Shown here one piece after another: positions 21,740 to 33,342 of a DNA stretch of 64,000 nucleotides (positions are counted from its first letter, which is position 1; every line of letters starts with the position of its first letter). The DNA is from Sphaerulina vaccinii (taxonomy: Eukaryota; Ascomycota; Dothideomycetes; Mycosphaerellales; Mycosphaerellaceae). The notes under the pieces were generated by a model. The model was given only the letters and a program-made list of their open reading frames with translations. It did not search any database and had not been told where the DNA came from. The position numbers were made by a program, and so were the translations under genes. The stretch lies in NCBI GenBank assembly GCA_022570795.1, contig JAKUDP010000002.1:1984001-2048000 (forward strand), read 5' to 3'.

Positions 21740-24700
21740 CTATACAAGATAGTGGTCAGTATTGGTTGTCCGCAGCGCGCCGTGATTGCTCGATGGCCGT
21801 GTTGATGTTGGACGTCAGATGTTTATTGTGTTTCAAGGCGTCGATCGCAGATCCTGGTCGGGTAGCAGCGGGGACAGAAGCAAGTGTACCACAGGCTTTT
21901 GCTGGCAAGGCAGAGCCCAGAGTAGTGCCAGGGTGCAGGGGTGTACGAGTTGACGGTGAGTAGTGTCGATGGGGAATTTTGGGCGTGCTGGTGCTGGAGG
22001 GGCATGGCGGGGAACAAAGCTCCACTCTGTTAAGGGCAATAAGAGCCAGCAGAATGAGTGGTTTGAGTTTTTGCGTGCAGGATGAGTTGTGTCGGAGCCA
22101 GAATTCTCATCAAACGCAAAAAATCAAGGTGCTGCGGGTGTGTGTGCTGGCGCCGGGTGCCGGAGTCATTGGAATATTGATTTGTTGGTCGTGGGCTGCT
22201 GTGCTGTGCAGTGATATGGATGGATTGGGATTGGGATGATGGGGGAGGGGAGTCAGGCAGTGCAGTGCAAGTGTGGAGATATTGGCGGTGGTGTAGTGCA
22301 TACCAGCAGCGACGGCTGTCGCATGTCGAAAGTCTGCATGCTGCTCGCGCGGTGGCCGTGTAGCGGTGGTGGGAGTGCGACGGCAGACATTCGCGCAAGG
22401 ATGGGCTGCCAGTGGTGCAGTTCGAGGTGCAGTGGATGGGCCGTCTCGGGCAGGGGCGCATGTGGCGGATCTCGTTTCTCAGATCTTGCTTGCTTGGGTT
22501 TGAGGAGATGTAGGATGATGAAGCCAGCAGAGTCAAGACAAGTTTTCCAAAGAGGATTGGACAACGATTCTTGGGGGAGAGGAAAGCACCACAACTAGTA
22601 CGCTGCTGGTAGTGCTCGTGCAGAGGACGAAAGGCGCTGGCGATGGCGAAGACGCGTTGGTATCAACAAAAATCCACATACCATGTCGCAGAAGCCCGTC
22701 GAAGAGCCGCTGAGCGCGTCTGAAGTCAGTCGCTGGACGTCTGGAGCAGCGCTGCCAATTGCAGACCCGGTCGTCCAGGATGCGGTCGACCTGCAAACTG
22801 TATTTCGAGTCGTCTGCTGCTGGGCTGCTGGGCCTGTGTCAGGCGTGTGCCTTGATGCAAGTATCGGGAACCTTGTGTGGGAGAGTGACAGGGCTGGAGG
22901 GCTCAGGCCGGGAGACGAGGCAGGGTCGCAGAGTTTAAACCAGCACCTAGTTCGTGTTCGGGAGCCGTGGGAGACAGGCCAGGTCAGGCCAGGTATGAGC
23001 AGCAAGGAGTGCGAGTGAGGTACTGTGTATCGCGGCCAGATGATGCTGGTCGAGAAGTGCCGCTGAGCAACAAATGGAGCAGATCAAAACATGCTGGCAT
23101 CAGTAGCAGCAGGGCATCGGGCAGGGCAGGGCATTATGCAGCGGACATGCATGCACATGGGTGGAGTATGTCACAGGCCGTTGGTGCCGGAGCGTTAGTC
23201 GCCAGAATAGCTGTTTCGGCGGAAGGTGCAGCCTTGTCCGTGCGCGCCTGCTCTGCTTGGTCTGGTCTGGGTAGCCACGCGAAATGCGGTGATCATTTTG
23301 CAACACATCACTATTCTTTTCTGTCTGTGCGGTGCTATGCTATGCCATATCATCAAGTTGCAGGACCAACGCTATCTTCACGTAATCACCACGGCAGTGC
23401 TGCCCTCGACTTCATCACCAACCTTCTCTCTCCTCGGCTATGATACCTCTGCTCTGCCACACGCTGCCGATCCGCACAGCTGACACACACTGCGCTCATC
23501 GTGCATCTCAAAACAACTCCCTCCTCGCATCTATCTGCCGGCAAGTGAAGGAAATGCTGCTGCAGCACTGCAGAGGCAGGCCACAGATTATCCGAGCCCG
23601 TCGTTAGAAGATCGACAGTATTGACATTATACGTATCCTACTATGGCTTGGCGGACAGTCGCACACCACCTCTGGCCGATTTGGATGTCAGCTCATGCTC
23701 CGCCAGCGCATCTCTCATGTTCCACAGCCTCTTGCTCGCCTGGATACTGGCCCCGCGCTGCTCCACTCTCTTTGATTAATCGAGGCATCGCCAGCTTGAA
23801 ATGGTCCAGCGAGCATAACGGGAATGCACTCATGCGCCACAGGTCATCGGCACCATACAGATTCACAACAGTGTGTGAAGCTCGCTGGACATCTCTCCGA
23901 TCACGTATGGCCATATTATGCGATCCCAGCTGATGTTAAGGCATCCCTTGCCGCGCAATGCATGCAGGGTTTTCTAGCTCGTGTCCGCCTCGTAAGCGAC
24001 ATGACATCGCTGCTTATGATTCGCTCAGTGGCTCCGCTACGCTTCGGTGCCCTGCCGGCGATGTGAAACACTCCAAAATGGCCGCTGACATCGACTTGCC
24101 GGAGCGGCCGTCCAACCTCTAGCAGAAGCTTCGCAAGCTCCGGAGAATTCCTTTCTGCGCGACACCTTTAGGTACATCTTTAGCGTGTCAAGAAAACCTG
24201 ATGTTCTTACAGATTGGAGCAGCTGATGAGCAGATAGCGGTGGGTTACATCGCATTGAATGCGGTCCTAGTACCTGCACGGCCTTTGGCTGAGTGCTGAA
24301 GAAACAACTGCTGGTAGCTTCAACGCATGCCACGATACGACCAGCTTCAACTCCACGTCGGGTACGGCGCCACGGTCCTCGCAGGCGTCTGATCCTGGCC
24401 AAATGCACGTGGAGCCCTGGCTGCGGAAGCGACTCTCTTCGAGTGCCAGTAGTCTGTGCTAGCACGCTTACCACGTCGGGCTTCACTCCTAGCAGCTGTA
24501 ACCACGCCTGCCCTGTCTCCGAGCATGCCGGCGTGAGGTGTGAAGGGATCGCTTTTGGGAGACGAGCATAATTCCGGGAATCACCCTTGCTCGCACATCA
24601 CGAACAGCGATAACACGCTTGACCAAGAGCGCGTTCTGAATGCGCTCGCTCGCTCGTGAATTTGCGAGGTTCTCACAGTGTGCTGGTCGGTTGGAGATTT

Positions 24701-25024
24701 ACAGAGGACCATCGATGTTTGAGGCTGTGGCGCAATCACAGGCGCTGGCGCCAAGCTAGCTTAACGTCTCTGCAGAGGCGCTGGAGGATTTGCACCAGGC
24801 ACAACCGCGCCTATGCTGAAAAAGACTCCTGTCAAAAAGGACGCGAACTTGACGGGCCCAGGATATCACTCCATCCGCGAACGACTTTGACATGTATGGT
24901 ATCCCCGGCTCCGCGCCATGAGCCAGGCTTATCCCATTGCTGGGCATACGAGCATGGTACGAAGAACCAAACATCCAGACAATGCAGGCCTCAGGAGTTT
25001 ATTATATCCCGATACAGATCATTG
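21740..25024. other. medA leader and long upstream region
   Basis: About 3.3 kb without a convincing gene. The first kilobase upstream of medA has many short ATG ORFs and likely holds its 5' exon(s) and a long leader. Small direct repeats occur (GCAGG at about 23108-23133; CAGGCCAGGT at about 22975-22993). Confidence 0.35.
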
Positions 25025-25250
25025 TACAGTGGTGCTAGCCGAAGTGGCCACTGGTCTGTGCGTGCCGCACTACTTCAAGTTCTATGATTATTGACAGTCT
25101 CGCAAAACCTTTGAAGGCATGCCCTACAATCGTCACGCTAGGTCCTAGGTACGCCAATAATGCCACAGTGTTGATAGCTCGGGCGTAGATAGTCGCGCAA
25201 CGGTATGTGCTGCGCACAGACCAGTGGCCACTTCGGCTAGCACCACTGTA
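25025..25250. mobile_element. MITE, 222 bp, with 36-bp perfect TIRs and TA target duplication
   Basis: The left arm 25027-25062 and right arm 25213-25248 are perfect inverted repeats. They begin CAGTGGTGCTAGCCGAAGTG and are flanked on both sides by TA (25025-25026, 25249-25250). The inner ~150 bp has no transposase coding potential. A CAGT terminus and TA duplication are typical of Tc1/mariner-pogo (Fot1-like) elements, so this is probably a non-autonomous derivative mobilised in trans. The flanking G/C extends the match to 39 bp. Confidence 0.85.
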
Positions 25251-28200
25251 CACAGGCCTGGTCGCACAGCCGACAACAATGTGCTTGTGGCTTTGTACCA
25301 CTCATGCTGTACCCCGAAATCTATTCTTTGCTTCCTTCTCGCATTTGTGCGACTTGAGGCTTGTCGTCGTTCTGGTTTCAGACCTGCTGAGGCATTTCTT
25401 CCAGACCGAATGCGAGATCTTGGCCTATGGCTTGGTCGGACTGAGATCTGCTACGCCACTATGCCTCAACGATCGATTGTCTTCACTTTGGAAAGCGCAT
25501 ACCATCAAGAAGACAGCATCGACCACATCTCCGCTCATCATTTGACCTCGGAACCTCATCTATCTGTGACCGAGCACGCGATCAGTCTCTCCGCTAGCAC
25601 ACTCTGCTGCTGTACCAAATGTAGCAATGTGAAACAGCCATATCGACCAACTACTGCATGTCATCTATTATACCTTTGCACCGCCCCAGTCTGTGCGGCT
25701 TGGAAACATATGTGGCGGACCTTTTCAACGTTCGCGCACCGATCCAGTTCCGGATCGACAAACGGAGCGCAAAGCCAAAGCCTCATTCGACAACGAAACA
25801 ATCGCGAAAAGTCTAAAAGGCATACAACAACCTGATGTCTTCTGGGCGGTCACGGAGACATGAAACATGTCATTGCTGACGGGAGGGCAAGCCGTAATGT
25901 CAAGGACATCTCACCAAGAATCACAACACATCTGAAGTTCTAGACAGGAATCACTTTGAAGTTGTGCCTGAGACCTGCATGTGACGGAGCATTGGCAAGT
26001 CCCCATTGAGCACACGCATGAGAGAATTAAGTGATCTCGAAAAGTACCGAAGTTGACGCCTAAAAGAAGGTTGGAAAAGCAAGACCATTGACAACAAACT
26101 ACTCATCCTGGATCTCCTCCAATTGGCCCCGCCTGTCAGTTCCAGCAGATCTGTCTTGCGACTTCACCTAGGGTCCCTGTCTGAAATGATTCTCCCCAGG
26201 ACGCCCTGGTACGAACAAGGACGGCAGTCGTTCGAGCATGGGTTCTCCGCCAATACTGCCCAAGGGAGAGCCTGCTAACCGGTCATAACGTGATTAGCCA
26301 TCATCAATTGATGCCGGCAGACACCGGCGCCCACTTGGTGAGTAGCAACAAGCAGGGTTCTTGCATATACTACACACGATCATGAAGCCGATATGACAGC
26401 TGCGCTCATCAGGAGTCCGCATTCGAAGTGCGAGGCAATCACTGCCGACTCTTGGAGCCAAAAATGCATCGAAACCTCACTTGCCAAATGGTGCTAACTT
26501 AGCTTCGATAGTGATGTCGACGAGCTGAGCTTGCTGAGGGGGCTGGCATCATGCTAGCGTCCCCCATCCGCACGTGCTGCCCAGGCAGACATGCCAGACC
26601 GCTGCTCGATTCCAGGAGCTCGAGATGCCCCTCTCACCTGGCTCTCGCGCGTTTTTTCCCTTCCAACAGATCGAAGCTCACGATGTTCCTGAAGCCGCTA
26701 TCACTATCACCTCGTCTTAGTGGCAAGTCTGAGCATGAACGAGCAACGCCTGGCGAGTAGCGCCATTCGCAAGTGATATCGAGTCCTTTCGCTGTTCATG
26801 CCATGAGGTTCTCCACCCTGTTAACATCCGTCGCTTGTTCGTACAAGGCACCATGACCTGCAAAACGATGGGTCTTGTCTCGGCAGATCAAGGCCTGAAC
26901 CTGCTCACCCGCACGCCATCTGAACAACCTCAACCCAGCAGCTATACAGGCAGACGTCTTATGGACATGGTATCGTTTTAGATGTTCAACGGAACAACTC
27001 CACTAAGTGTCAGACCTCCAAACCAAGTTTCGACCTCATCTCGACCTATTCCCATCGATGATGAAGAGCGGACGCAACTGCCTTCCGTGCGAATCCGATG
27101 AAATGGATGGCGAAGAACGAGCAATTCGATGAAGATGCACGCCGCGACGTTTCAGGAGTAAGATAGCTGTGTGACAAGACGAGATGCGAACATGCCGTGT
27201 TCGATGCGGCAGCCAGAGCGAGCTTGTGGGGCGGGAACTGCTGCGAGACTGGTCAATGAAGCCATCACGAATGTCGATTACCTCCGGACACGAGCGACAG
27301 GACATCTCGCCTAGATTGGCAAGAACTCTTCGATTGACTACTTCGATGCGAGCTGTGATGATCACAAGCTGCAAGGACTACCGGGCGATCCTTCATATGA
27401 CCACGATGCAACGATGATTCATCCAATGTATGCTGCAGAGCCTCTGCGATGTAGCCTTCTCAGATGGTCCAGCTGACCCACATGCAGAGAGGCAACGCCT
27501 GACCCTTACGACTCGTTGTACAGACAGAACACGAACTAGCAATAGTCGATGTGAAGGAGTGGAGCGCATGGTCTTTGGATATCACTGGAATGGATGGTTC
27601 TCTAGAGCTTCGATGGCGTTGTTGACCTCTCAACGTATGCGTCCCGACGAGTCAACAAGCACATCACCATGCAGCGCACTGCGGGTGACAGCACTTCTTC
27701 TTGACCAGATGATCATCTGGAAGCAATTGGCTCTGCAAACCCACTACTTGTGAAAAGACCAACAGAATCATGACAATGCAGCACTAGCGACCATACTGTA
27801 GAGCAGCCGCAGACGAGTCATGGTAGCTCATAGCCATAACATATGCTGTGTGTGAATGTAGGGCATGCTGCGAGCATCATCAATCTGGCTTCTAGTCTGA
27901 TCTGGACCTCGTACACGACCGAGAGTGACCAGGTGTCCGTTCAGACTCTTCTCCTGTTGTGTCTGCTCGCTCGCTATACATCTGGACCATAGGTTCAGAG
28001 CATGATCGGGCTGATTACTATGGTGTGTATGCACCACGACACTGACGAATAGGCAGGATCCTACCTCGCAGCTTCCGTCCCGCAACGACCAGGAATCGAC
28101 CGCTCTACGATTCCTTACTGCAACCATCAAGAACTCGCCTGCGAACCTCTCTCCTCCAACATCGACATATCGTAACATAGCAGTGTCTAGCTCGCAGAAG

Positions 28201-29400
28201 TTCGCCATCGAGGGCGTGTTCATCGGGCACGTGGGAACGACGTGTGGAAAGGCCAGCGAGAAACACAAACGGGTAGCAGAAGCGAACAGAGAGTATCGCT
28301 TATAGTTCTGAGTTTCTTCCATGTCTAGAATGCGTCCATAAAGTTCGAACAACAAGCTACGAGTCCAGGCCTTCTCACTCTTCAAAGCAAGACCGCCTAT
28401 GAATCAGCGACTCCTCCCAGCTACAGTCTCTTCGCACCTCCGAGTTGAACTGGATTAGCTGGCATCTCTCTGAATACAGGCTTGTGGCCAATTGCACTTT
28501 CAGGAGAGACGGGTTGCACAGAGTGTAGTGCCCGCTGGAAGCTAGGATCCAACTCCGACGTGCGGGCACGCTGTAACAGCCTCTACCTCAACGCGAGATC
28601 GAAGCCCTTGCTCACGACAATGATCATCAAACTAGTTGGTCTCTAGCCTCATCATCAAGATATCCTTCATTCCTGTCTCACGCCAAACTTGGCTCTGACC
28701 GGTGCAATCGCAGCAGTTCACAGCGATCTAATGTCTCGGCTGACATATAATAAGGCATACCTCGCTTTCGGACCGAGCGTCGCTGAGGACTTCCGCTCTC
28801 ATCAGCGCGTGAAACATACATGCCAAGCCAGAGCATTAGGGTTACGATGCTACGTGAGGAGGGAAGAGGACAGGATAGATACAACATCTTGTCGCATAAC
28901 CAAGTGACTCACTTCACAGGTTGAGATTTGATCAAATTGTTTGGGATGTTCAATGATATTTGCCTTGAACTTAATTGCTTGAGGTCGAAATGTCCGATTT
29001 GGCTGACTTTGTAAAATGTACGATGTTCGGGAGTTTGGGTGATGACGGGAACACCGCTTCATCTTTCGACATCTACTACCCACACCACAGAGATTGAGAT
29101 AGGATGGTATGTTGTTGTCAGTGGCAGTGCAATGAGTATCAATTGACGGTGTTCATTGGTATGATGCTATAATCCAGGACGCTGCTAACGACGTCGATCG
29201 CAAAGTCATGGGTGGCAGTCCACCCATAGCACATGCATCCCTCCTCTCCGCTACTCCATATCCCAAGCCGATGTTTCCCAATCGACATACAACGTGGTAA
29301 CGAGCCAAAGACAGCGCGCGAAGCTTCTCTCTGCTCATGTCCATCTCTCACTCTGTTGTTCCACCCCGCTCACTTCAGCAACTGTGTTCTTCCACCCCGC
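25251..29400. other. Gene-poor region, 4.1 kb
   Basis: ORFs of 110-200 codons occur (25224-25835 +, 27828-28385 -), but none has a recognisable domain, splice structure or convincing composition. Base composition is not visibly AT-skewed, so this is not a classic RIP block. It could hold noncoding transcripts or decayed genes. Confidence 0.35.
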
Positions 29401-30244
29401 TCACTTCAACTCACAGAGAGCTTGATACTCAGCCCGTCTTCTCTCCTTGTCATCAAAGCCCTTCATAAGCTTCTTGAGTTTCATAGACTCAGCTGTAACT
29501 CTAGCCTGCTGGGCCTTCAGGTAACCGCGTCTGTGCATCCAGTCCAGTATGCAGATGGGTCCTCGCCCATCGGTACTGTCATAAAATTCTGGGTAATCTT
29601 CCAAGGATTCCATCAGTGTGTTGTATAACTTCCTGATAGCTTGTAAGGTGATTTGCTGAGGCTCGGGAGGACTCCAGTGTTCTCGCGAGTCGGATTGCGC
29701 TCTTTGTGCTTCTAACTCCTTGCTGATGTGTTCTTCCAGCGTCTTGAGTCTCCATTTCAAGCCTTTGGCGTGTTGTGTGACCTGCAAGAGCCGTGGAGCA
29801 CTCTCGTTCGCCATAAGGGTGTAGACTTTGGGGAGCACAGAGAGGTGGTGCTTCAACTCAGATTCGGACCGTAGAGACGACGGCAATGCGCAGAATGCTT
29901 CGATGGCTTTCCTGTTCGTGGCTGTGAGTGCATGGAACGTCTCCGCATGCAGAGATAATCTTGAAAGCATGCCGAGCCATATGATAGCAAGTGCGCGTGT
30001 CGCACAAAAAGTCTGGCCAGAAAGCTGTTTGGTTCGCGTCGTCACGATGGTCTTGGGTTTTACGGAGCTCCTCGATCCAGTATTCAACTGATTCGTCACC
30101 CCAAGAATATGGCCGGTCAGGATATGGTGGACCCGCATGACCATCACGACGGCGGAGTTCGCCCCATTCAGCGCGGTATACCTGAGATTCGACTGGCGCC
30201 GCAAGGTGCAGGAACCCAACGATGCTGATGATCTGAGGCCGCAT
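29401..30244 (-). CDS. Uncharacterised protein, unresolved intron or frameshift
   Basis: Two frames look coding. The 5' frame starts at ATG 30244 with a signal-peptide-like 'MRPQIISIVGFLHLAAPVES' and contains 'CDTRTCYHMARHAFK' and 'ACGDVPCTHSH'. The 3' frame runs to the stop at 29401 and contains helical segments such as 'GLKWRLKTLEEHISKELEAQ' and 'QQITLQAIRKLYNTLMESL'. An intron from a GTAAAA donor near 30064 to a CACAG acceptor near 29922 would join them in phase. A frameshift that made a pseudogene is the alternative. No family is recognised. If the signal peptide is real, the product could be secreted. A 5' tandem duplication lies about 50 nt upstream. Confidence 0.4.
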
Positions 30245-30291
30245 GATGTTGTTGTTTGAAGGTGGTACTTGAATGTTTGTGAAGATCTGGA

Positions 30292-30407
30292 GTCTGTAAG
30301 CGTTTGATAAGAATCTTGAGAATCGGTGTGCTGACGTGTAGTACTGGTGTTCTGGTCTGTAACCGTTTGATAAGAATCTTGAGAGTCGGTATGCTGATGT
30401 AGTACTG
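30292..30407. repeat. Direct tandem duplication (two ~54-bp copies)
   Basis: Copy 1 is 30292-30346 and copy 2 is 30355-30407. Both run from GTCTGTAA through the shared CGTTTGATAAGAATCTTGAG to TAGTACTG, with a few substitutions and a 2-nt deletion. Confidence 0.8.
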
Positions 30408-30573
30408 AGCAGCGAAGAGGGAAGTGTCTTGTGTTTGTTTATACGCCGGAAGGATCCTGCCACCCGGCATTGAGAAGGTAGGGACAGGGTGCCTGCTGCG
30501 GTCTCTTTATGCTGAAGGAGACATCCAAGCTGACCGCACCTGCCACATCCGGGTTGGGTTGAGCAGGTAATCA

Positions 30574-30855
30574 AGCATCTCTGATCCGCAACACGATCTC
30601 GTCAGCCTCGAGGTTGTGCTCAGAGCGCTATGGTCCTCATCGGCGATGCAGAGAGGCGCGGCCTAGGTTATTGAGCTCCTCTGACTTGAAGCCATATCCC
30701 AACGGCGGCATGGTCGTGCTTCACAGCCTCTGCTGATCGAGCGTCTCTGATATGCAAGCCAGATCTTGAGAGTGTCCTAATGATTTTCAGAGCGGTATGG
30801 TCTTGACCAGCGAAGCGGAGCGGCACAACCTAAGTCTATCAGCTGAGGAGTACGA
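30574..30855. repeat. Diverged direct repeat, two ~115-bp copies
   Basis: Copies at about 30574-30690 and 30741-30855 share GC(A/G)TCTCTGAT...ATG-CAA, CAGAGCG(C/G)TATGGTC and a C(G/A)(G/A)CCTA(G/A)GT block. I judge the identity by eye to be around 65-70%. Function unknown. Confidence 0.5.
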
Positions 30856-30966
30856 AGGACCCAATGAGGATGGACATGGCTAATCAATATACATCAGCTG
30901 CACAGGCAGGCAGGCCGTGATAACAATACAAATATCTGCTACTTCTCATGTCGAGAATCTGTCTCT

Positions 30967-32697
30967 TCAATCGCCTTTCGTCCGACTCGAACTTCTCTTC
31001 GGCGCAGGAGTTGCCAGAAAATCCTCAGGTATGTCGTTCCAGTTCTCAGTCCTCGTGACTCGTTGCTGTCGTATCTGTACAAGGTCTTCGTCGCTGCTGG
31101 TATCATAATCCACCACCCCAGCATCATCTTCCCTCTTCCTTCTATCAAGAGGTTGCATTTGCATACTGGGACTGACGCTCTCTGGCGCATTCCTCGCTTG
31201 ATCAACGAAACCCTGGCCAGGCGTCCACTTAGGGCGCGGAGGAGGCTGCCAAGCTTGCTGATTGGCATCACGATTCCAGAAAGCCTCTTCTCGCATTCTT
31301 TGCTCCCGTTCGCGGGCGATGCGGTCTTTCGCTTCCCAGAAAGATGGACTGACTTCCCAGCTCCAGCCGTCCCCGCTGGTGTTTAGATAAGGCAGAGGCC
31401 ACTTCCAAGGTATAGGTCCGATGACGTGGAGCAGGTTGCGCTTCCATCCTAGATCGAAGGCATTAGGCAACTTTTCCGAGTCCACTTCGTCTTGATAGCT
31501 GTTGTATCTCTCGCGTTCGCGCTGAGCTTCAATTGACGCGTAAGAGCGATGCAGGCTCTGTTGTGCAGGCGACGAGCCTGAGAGCCCTCCATTCGCCACA
31601 GGAGGCAGCGGTGACGGTGCTCGAGAGTTGGCGCCTGATTCTCCCTCTTCTGGCCGCAGTACGCCAGGAAGAGCGTTGGCGTGGATCTCCTTCCAACGAT
31701 CTGTCAGAGGTTGGTGCTGACCAGTCTCGACAGCGTTCGTGATAGGCGTCGCATCAGCTGCAAGGTTATGTCGATTTGGGTCCTGGAATTGGCTCTCCAT
31801 GCTCTTCTTTAGAGGACTAAGGTACCTCGTCTTCTCCAGACTCTCGATGGTGGTCTGGCCAGAGACAACCAAATACACATGCCATGCTGTAAAACCTGAT
31901 AGAACCAGCCCGATCACACCTCCCAGCACAGATAGCAATATCGTGTTGACCACAAGCATTCCCTGCATGCCCTCGGCGCGTTCATTGAACTCCTCCCACA
32001 CCCACCAGGCGCTGACTCCAAAGCACACCCAGCAGAATAAGCTCGTGTAGGTAAGAAATAGCAGGAAAGCCTTGTAGTTGCGCAGTCCTACGCATGTCGC
32101 CAACCATGGACAGTGGTGATCCATCTTGAGCACGCATTGTCCGCACGTAGAGCAATGATGCGTCCGATCTGGCTTGACACACTGACACTTTTTGCAGAAT
32201 CGAGGCTTTCCTGTGCTCTTCGCAGTCACGCTGTTCTGCATCCACTCCCACTCCCTCGGTACAGGCTCAACACCTTCCTCCTGTAACCGCGCCCCATCGT
32301 TGTACTCGTCATGTGTTGGTAATCCCTGGTAGTCCCCCTTCTTGCCTCGTGGGCCACCCTGGCTGTCTAGTGGCGATCCCGGAGGAGAGAAGACGGCGAT
32401 TGTGTAGCTCATATTGGCCAGCGCATACAAGATGACGCCCAGAGCTGCGCGAAGGTATGCACCAATCCCAGCAGAGCTGATGAAGGAGACATTGACCTCG
32501 ACGTAGACCGCCCACGTGGTGATGCCGTAGACGAATACGAGGGGAAAGTAGGCGAAAGTGGTGCAGCAACAGCGTTCGAGCCGTCTGGCGAAAGACTTGG
32601 TGCGGCGATGGAGGGAGGGTGAAGAAGTGTTGTGGTTGTTCGAAGGAAGAGTGAGAGTGGGCATGTCGGAGAAGGATGTCGCTGCTGCTGCTGCCAT
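30967..32697 (-). CDS. pfa3: DHHC palmitoyltransferase (PFA3-like)
   Basis: A single exon of 576 aa. The zinc-finger DHHC core is intact: 'CKKCQCVKPDRTHHCSTCGQ', then 'KMDHHCPWLATCVGLRNY' with the catalytic Cys near residue 196. It is flanked by two N-terminal TM segments ('TTFAYFPLVFVYGITTWAVY') and two after the DHHC. The TTxE motif ('GQTTIESLE') is present, as is the post-DHHC 'NAFDLGWKRNLLHVIGP' typical of fungal PFA3, which S-acylates Vac8 at the vacuole. The C-terminal ~100 residues are charged and disordered. The start is the first ATG after a 5' leader. An exact PFA3 assignment over other DHHC paralogues rests on pattern only. Confidence 0.92.
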   Translation of the reverse strand: MAAAAATSFSDMPTLTLPSNNHNTSSPSLHRRTKSFARRLERCCCTTFAYFPLVFVYGITTWAVYVEVNVSFISSAGIGAYLRAALGVILYALANMSYTIAVFSPPGSPLDSQGGPRGKKGDYQGLPTHDEYNDGARLQEEGVEPVPREWEWMQNSVTAKSTGKPRFCKKCQCVKPDRTHHCSTCGQCVLKMDHHCPWLATCVGLRNYKAFLLFLTYTSLFCWVCFGVSAWWVWEEFNERAEGMQGMLVVNTILLSVLGGVIGLVLSGFTAWHVYLVVSGQTTIESLEKTRYLSPLKKSMESQFQDPNRHNLAADATPITNAVETGQHQPLTDRWKEIHANALPGVLRPEEGESGANSRAPSPLPPVANGGLSGSSPAQQSLHRSYASIEAQRERERYNSYQDEVDSEKLPNAFDLGWKRNLLHVIGPIPWKWPLPYLNTSGDGWSWEVSPSFWEAKDRIAREREQRMREEAFWNRDANQQAWQPPPRPKWTPGQGFVDQARNAPESVSPSMQMQPLDRRKREDDAGVVDYDTSSDEDLVQIRQQRVTRTENWNDIPEDFLATPAPKRSSSRTKGD

Positions 32698-32964
32698 GCT
32701 TCTTCCTTCTTTATCTTCCGCTCGTTAGGAATTCCATCCTCGTAATCCTTTTCCTCTCCAGGCTGTAACAGGATGCTGTGGTGCTGATATGTTCTTACCT
32801 CACCTCATGTCCTCGCTGAAGCCTGTTTGCTGGCTGACGTTGACGTTGCTCGCGCCTAATAAACTTTACGCCAAGGGATGCTACTTCACTTTCACCTCCC
32901 TCACGCTCCTTTCACATGCAAGGTAACACAATCAATCCCTCTTCAGTACATCAAGCCCAACAAC
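32698..32964. promoter_or_regulatory. Divergent promoter between PFA3-like and HSBP1 genes
   Basis: A 267-nt interval separates the two divergent start codons. It contains CT-rich runs near 32885-32920 and no ORF of note. Confidence 0.4.
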
Positions 32965-33342
32965 ATGTCCACCGAATCAGCACAAGTCAACAAACTCAAT
33001 GTCAACAACGACTCAACAGTAAGTCAACACATATGCTGATCCCAATCCCACGCGACATCCACGTGCCTATCATGCCGACTCAGTTACTCCTTCCACTCAT
33101 ACTAACTCCATCTCCAGCCCGATTCAACAACAAGACCCACAACAGCAAACGCAACAGAAACCAAGCCCTCGGAACTAGTAGCAGTCGTAGACGATCTTCT
33201 CAACCAACTGACTTCCAAATTCAACAATGTCAGCACAGAAATGTTGGGCAAATTGGACGAAATGTCAAAACGTCTGGATGCGCTGGAAAGTCAAATTCGT
33301 GCTGGGAATCAGAGAGATGATGGCGAGGATGATGGGAAGTAG
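32965..33342 (+). CDS. Heat-shock-factor-binding protein 1 (HSBP1) homologue
   Basis: The model joins 32965-33018 and 33118-33342 (92 aa), with a GTAAGT donor, an ACTAAC branch site and a CCAG acceptor. After a Thr/Asn-rich N-terminus comes the single heptad-repeat helix characteristic of HSBP1: 'VDDLLNQLTSKFNN', then 'EMLGKLDEMSKRLDALESQI' (residues ~42-78). HSBP1 trimerises and binds the HSF1 trimerisation domain in animals; fungal roles are less clear. The tail is acidic ('DDGEDDGK'). The gene is small, intron-split and easily missed. The frame stays open for 49 codons past the TAG. Confidence 0.85.

Noticed and set aside
21283..21963. 226-codon plus-strand ORF
   Set aside because: Antisense to the Gln/Pro-rich exons of the Medusa-like gene.
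25224..25835. 203-codon plus-strand ORF
   Set aside because: It starts inside the right arm of the MITE, has no recognisable domain and its composition looks random.
27828..28385. 185-codon minus-strand ORF in the gene-poor region
   Set aside because: No domain, no neighbouring exon signals and no homologous feel; kept only as a remark in the gene-poor region.
22000..29400. RIP-degenerated transposon block
   Set aside because: No obvious AT skew or TpA excess by eye and no transposase remnants; only the MITE is supported.
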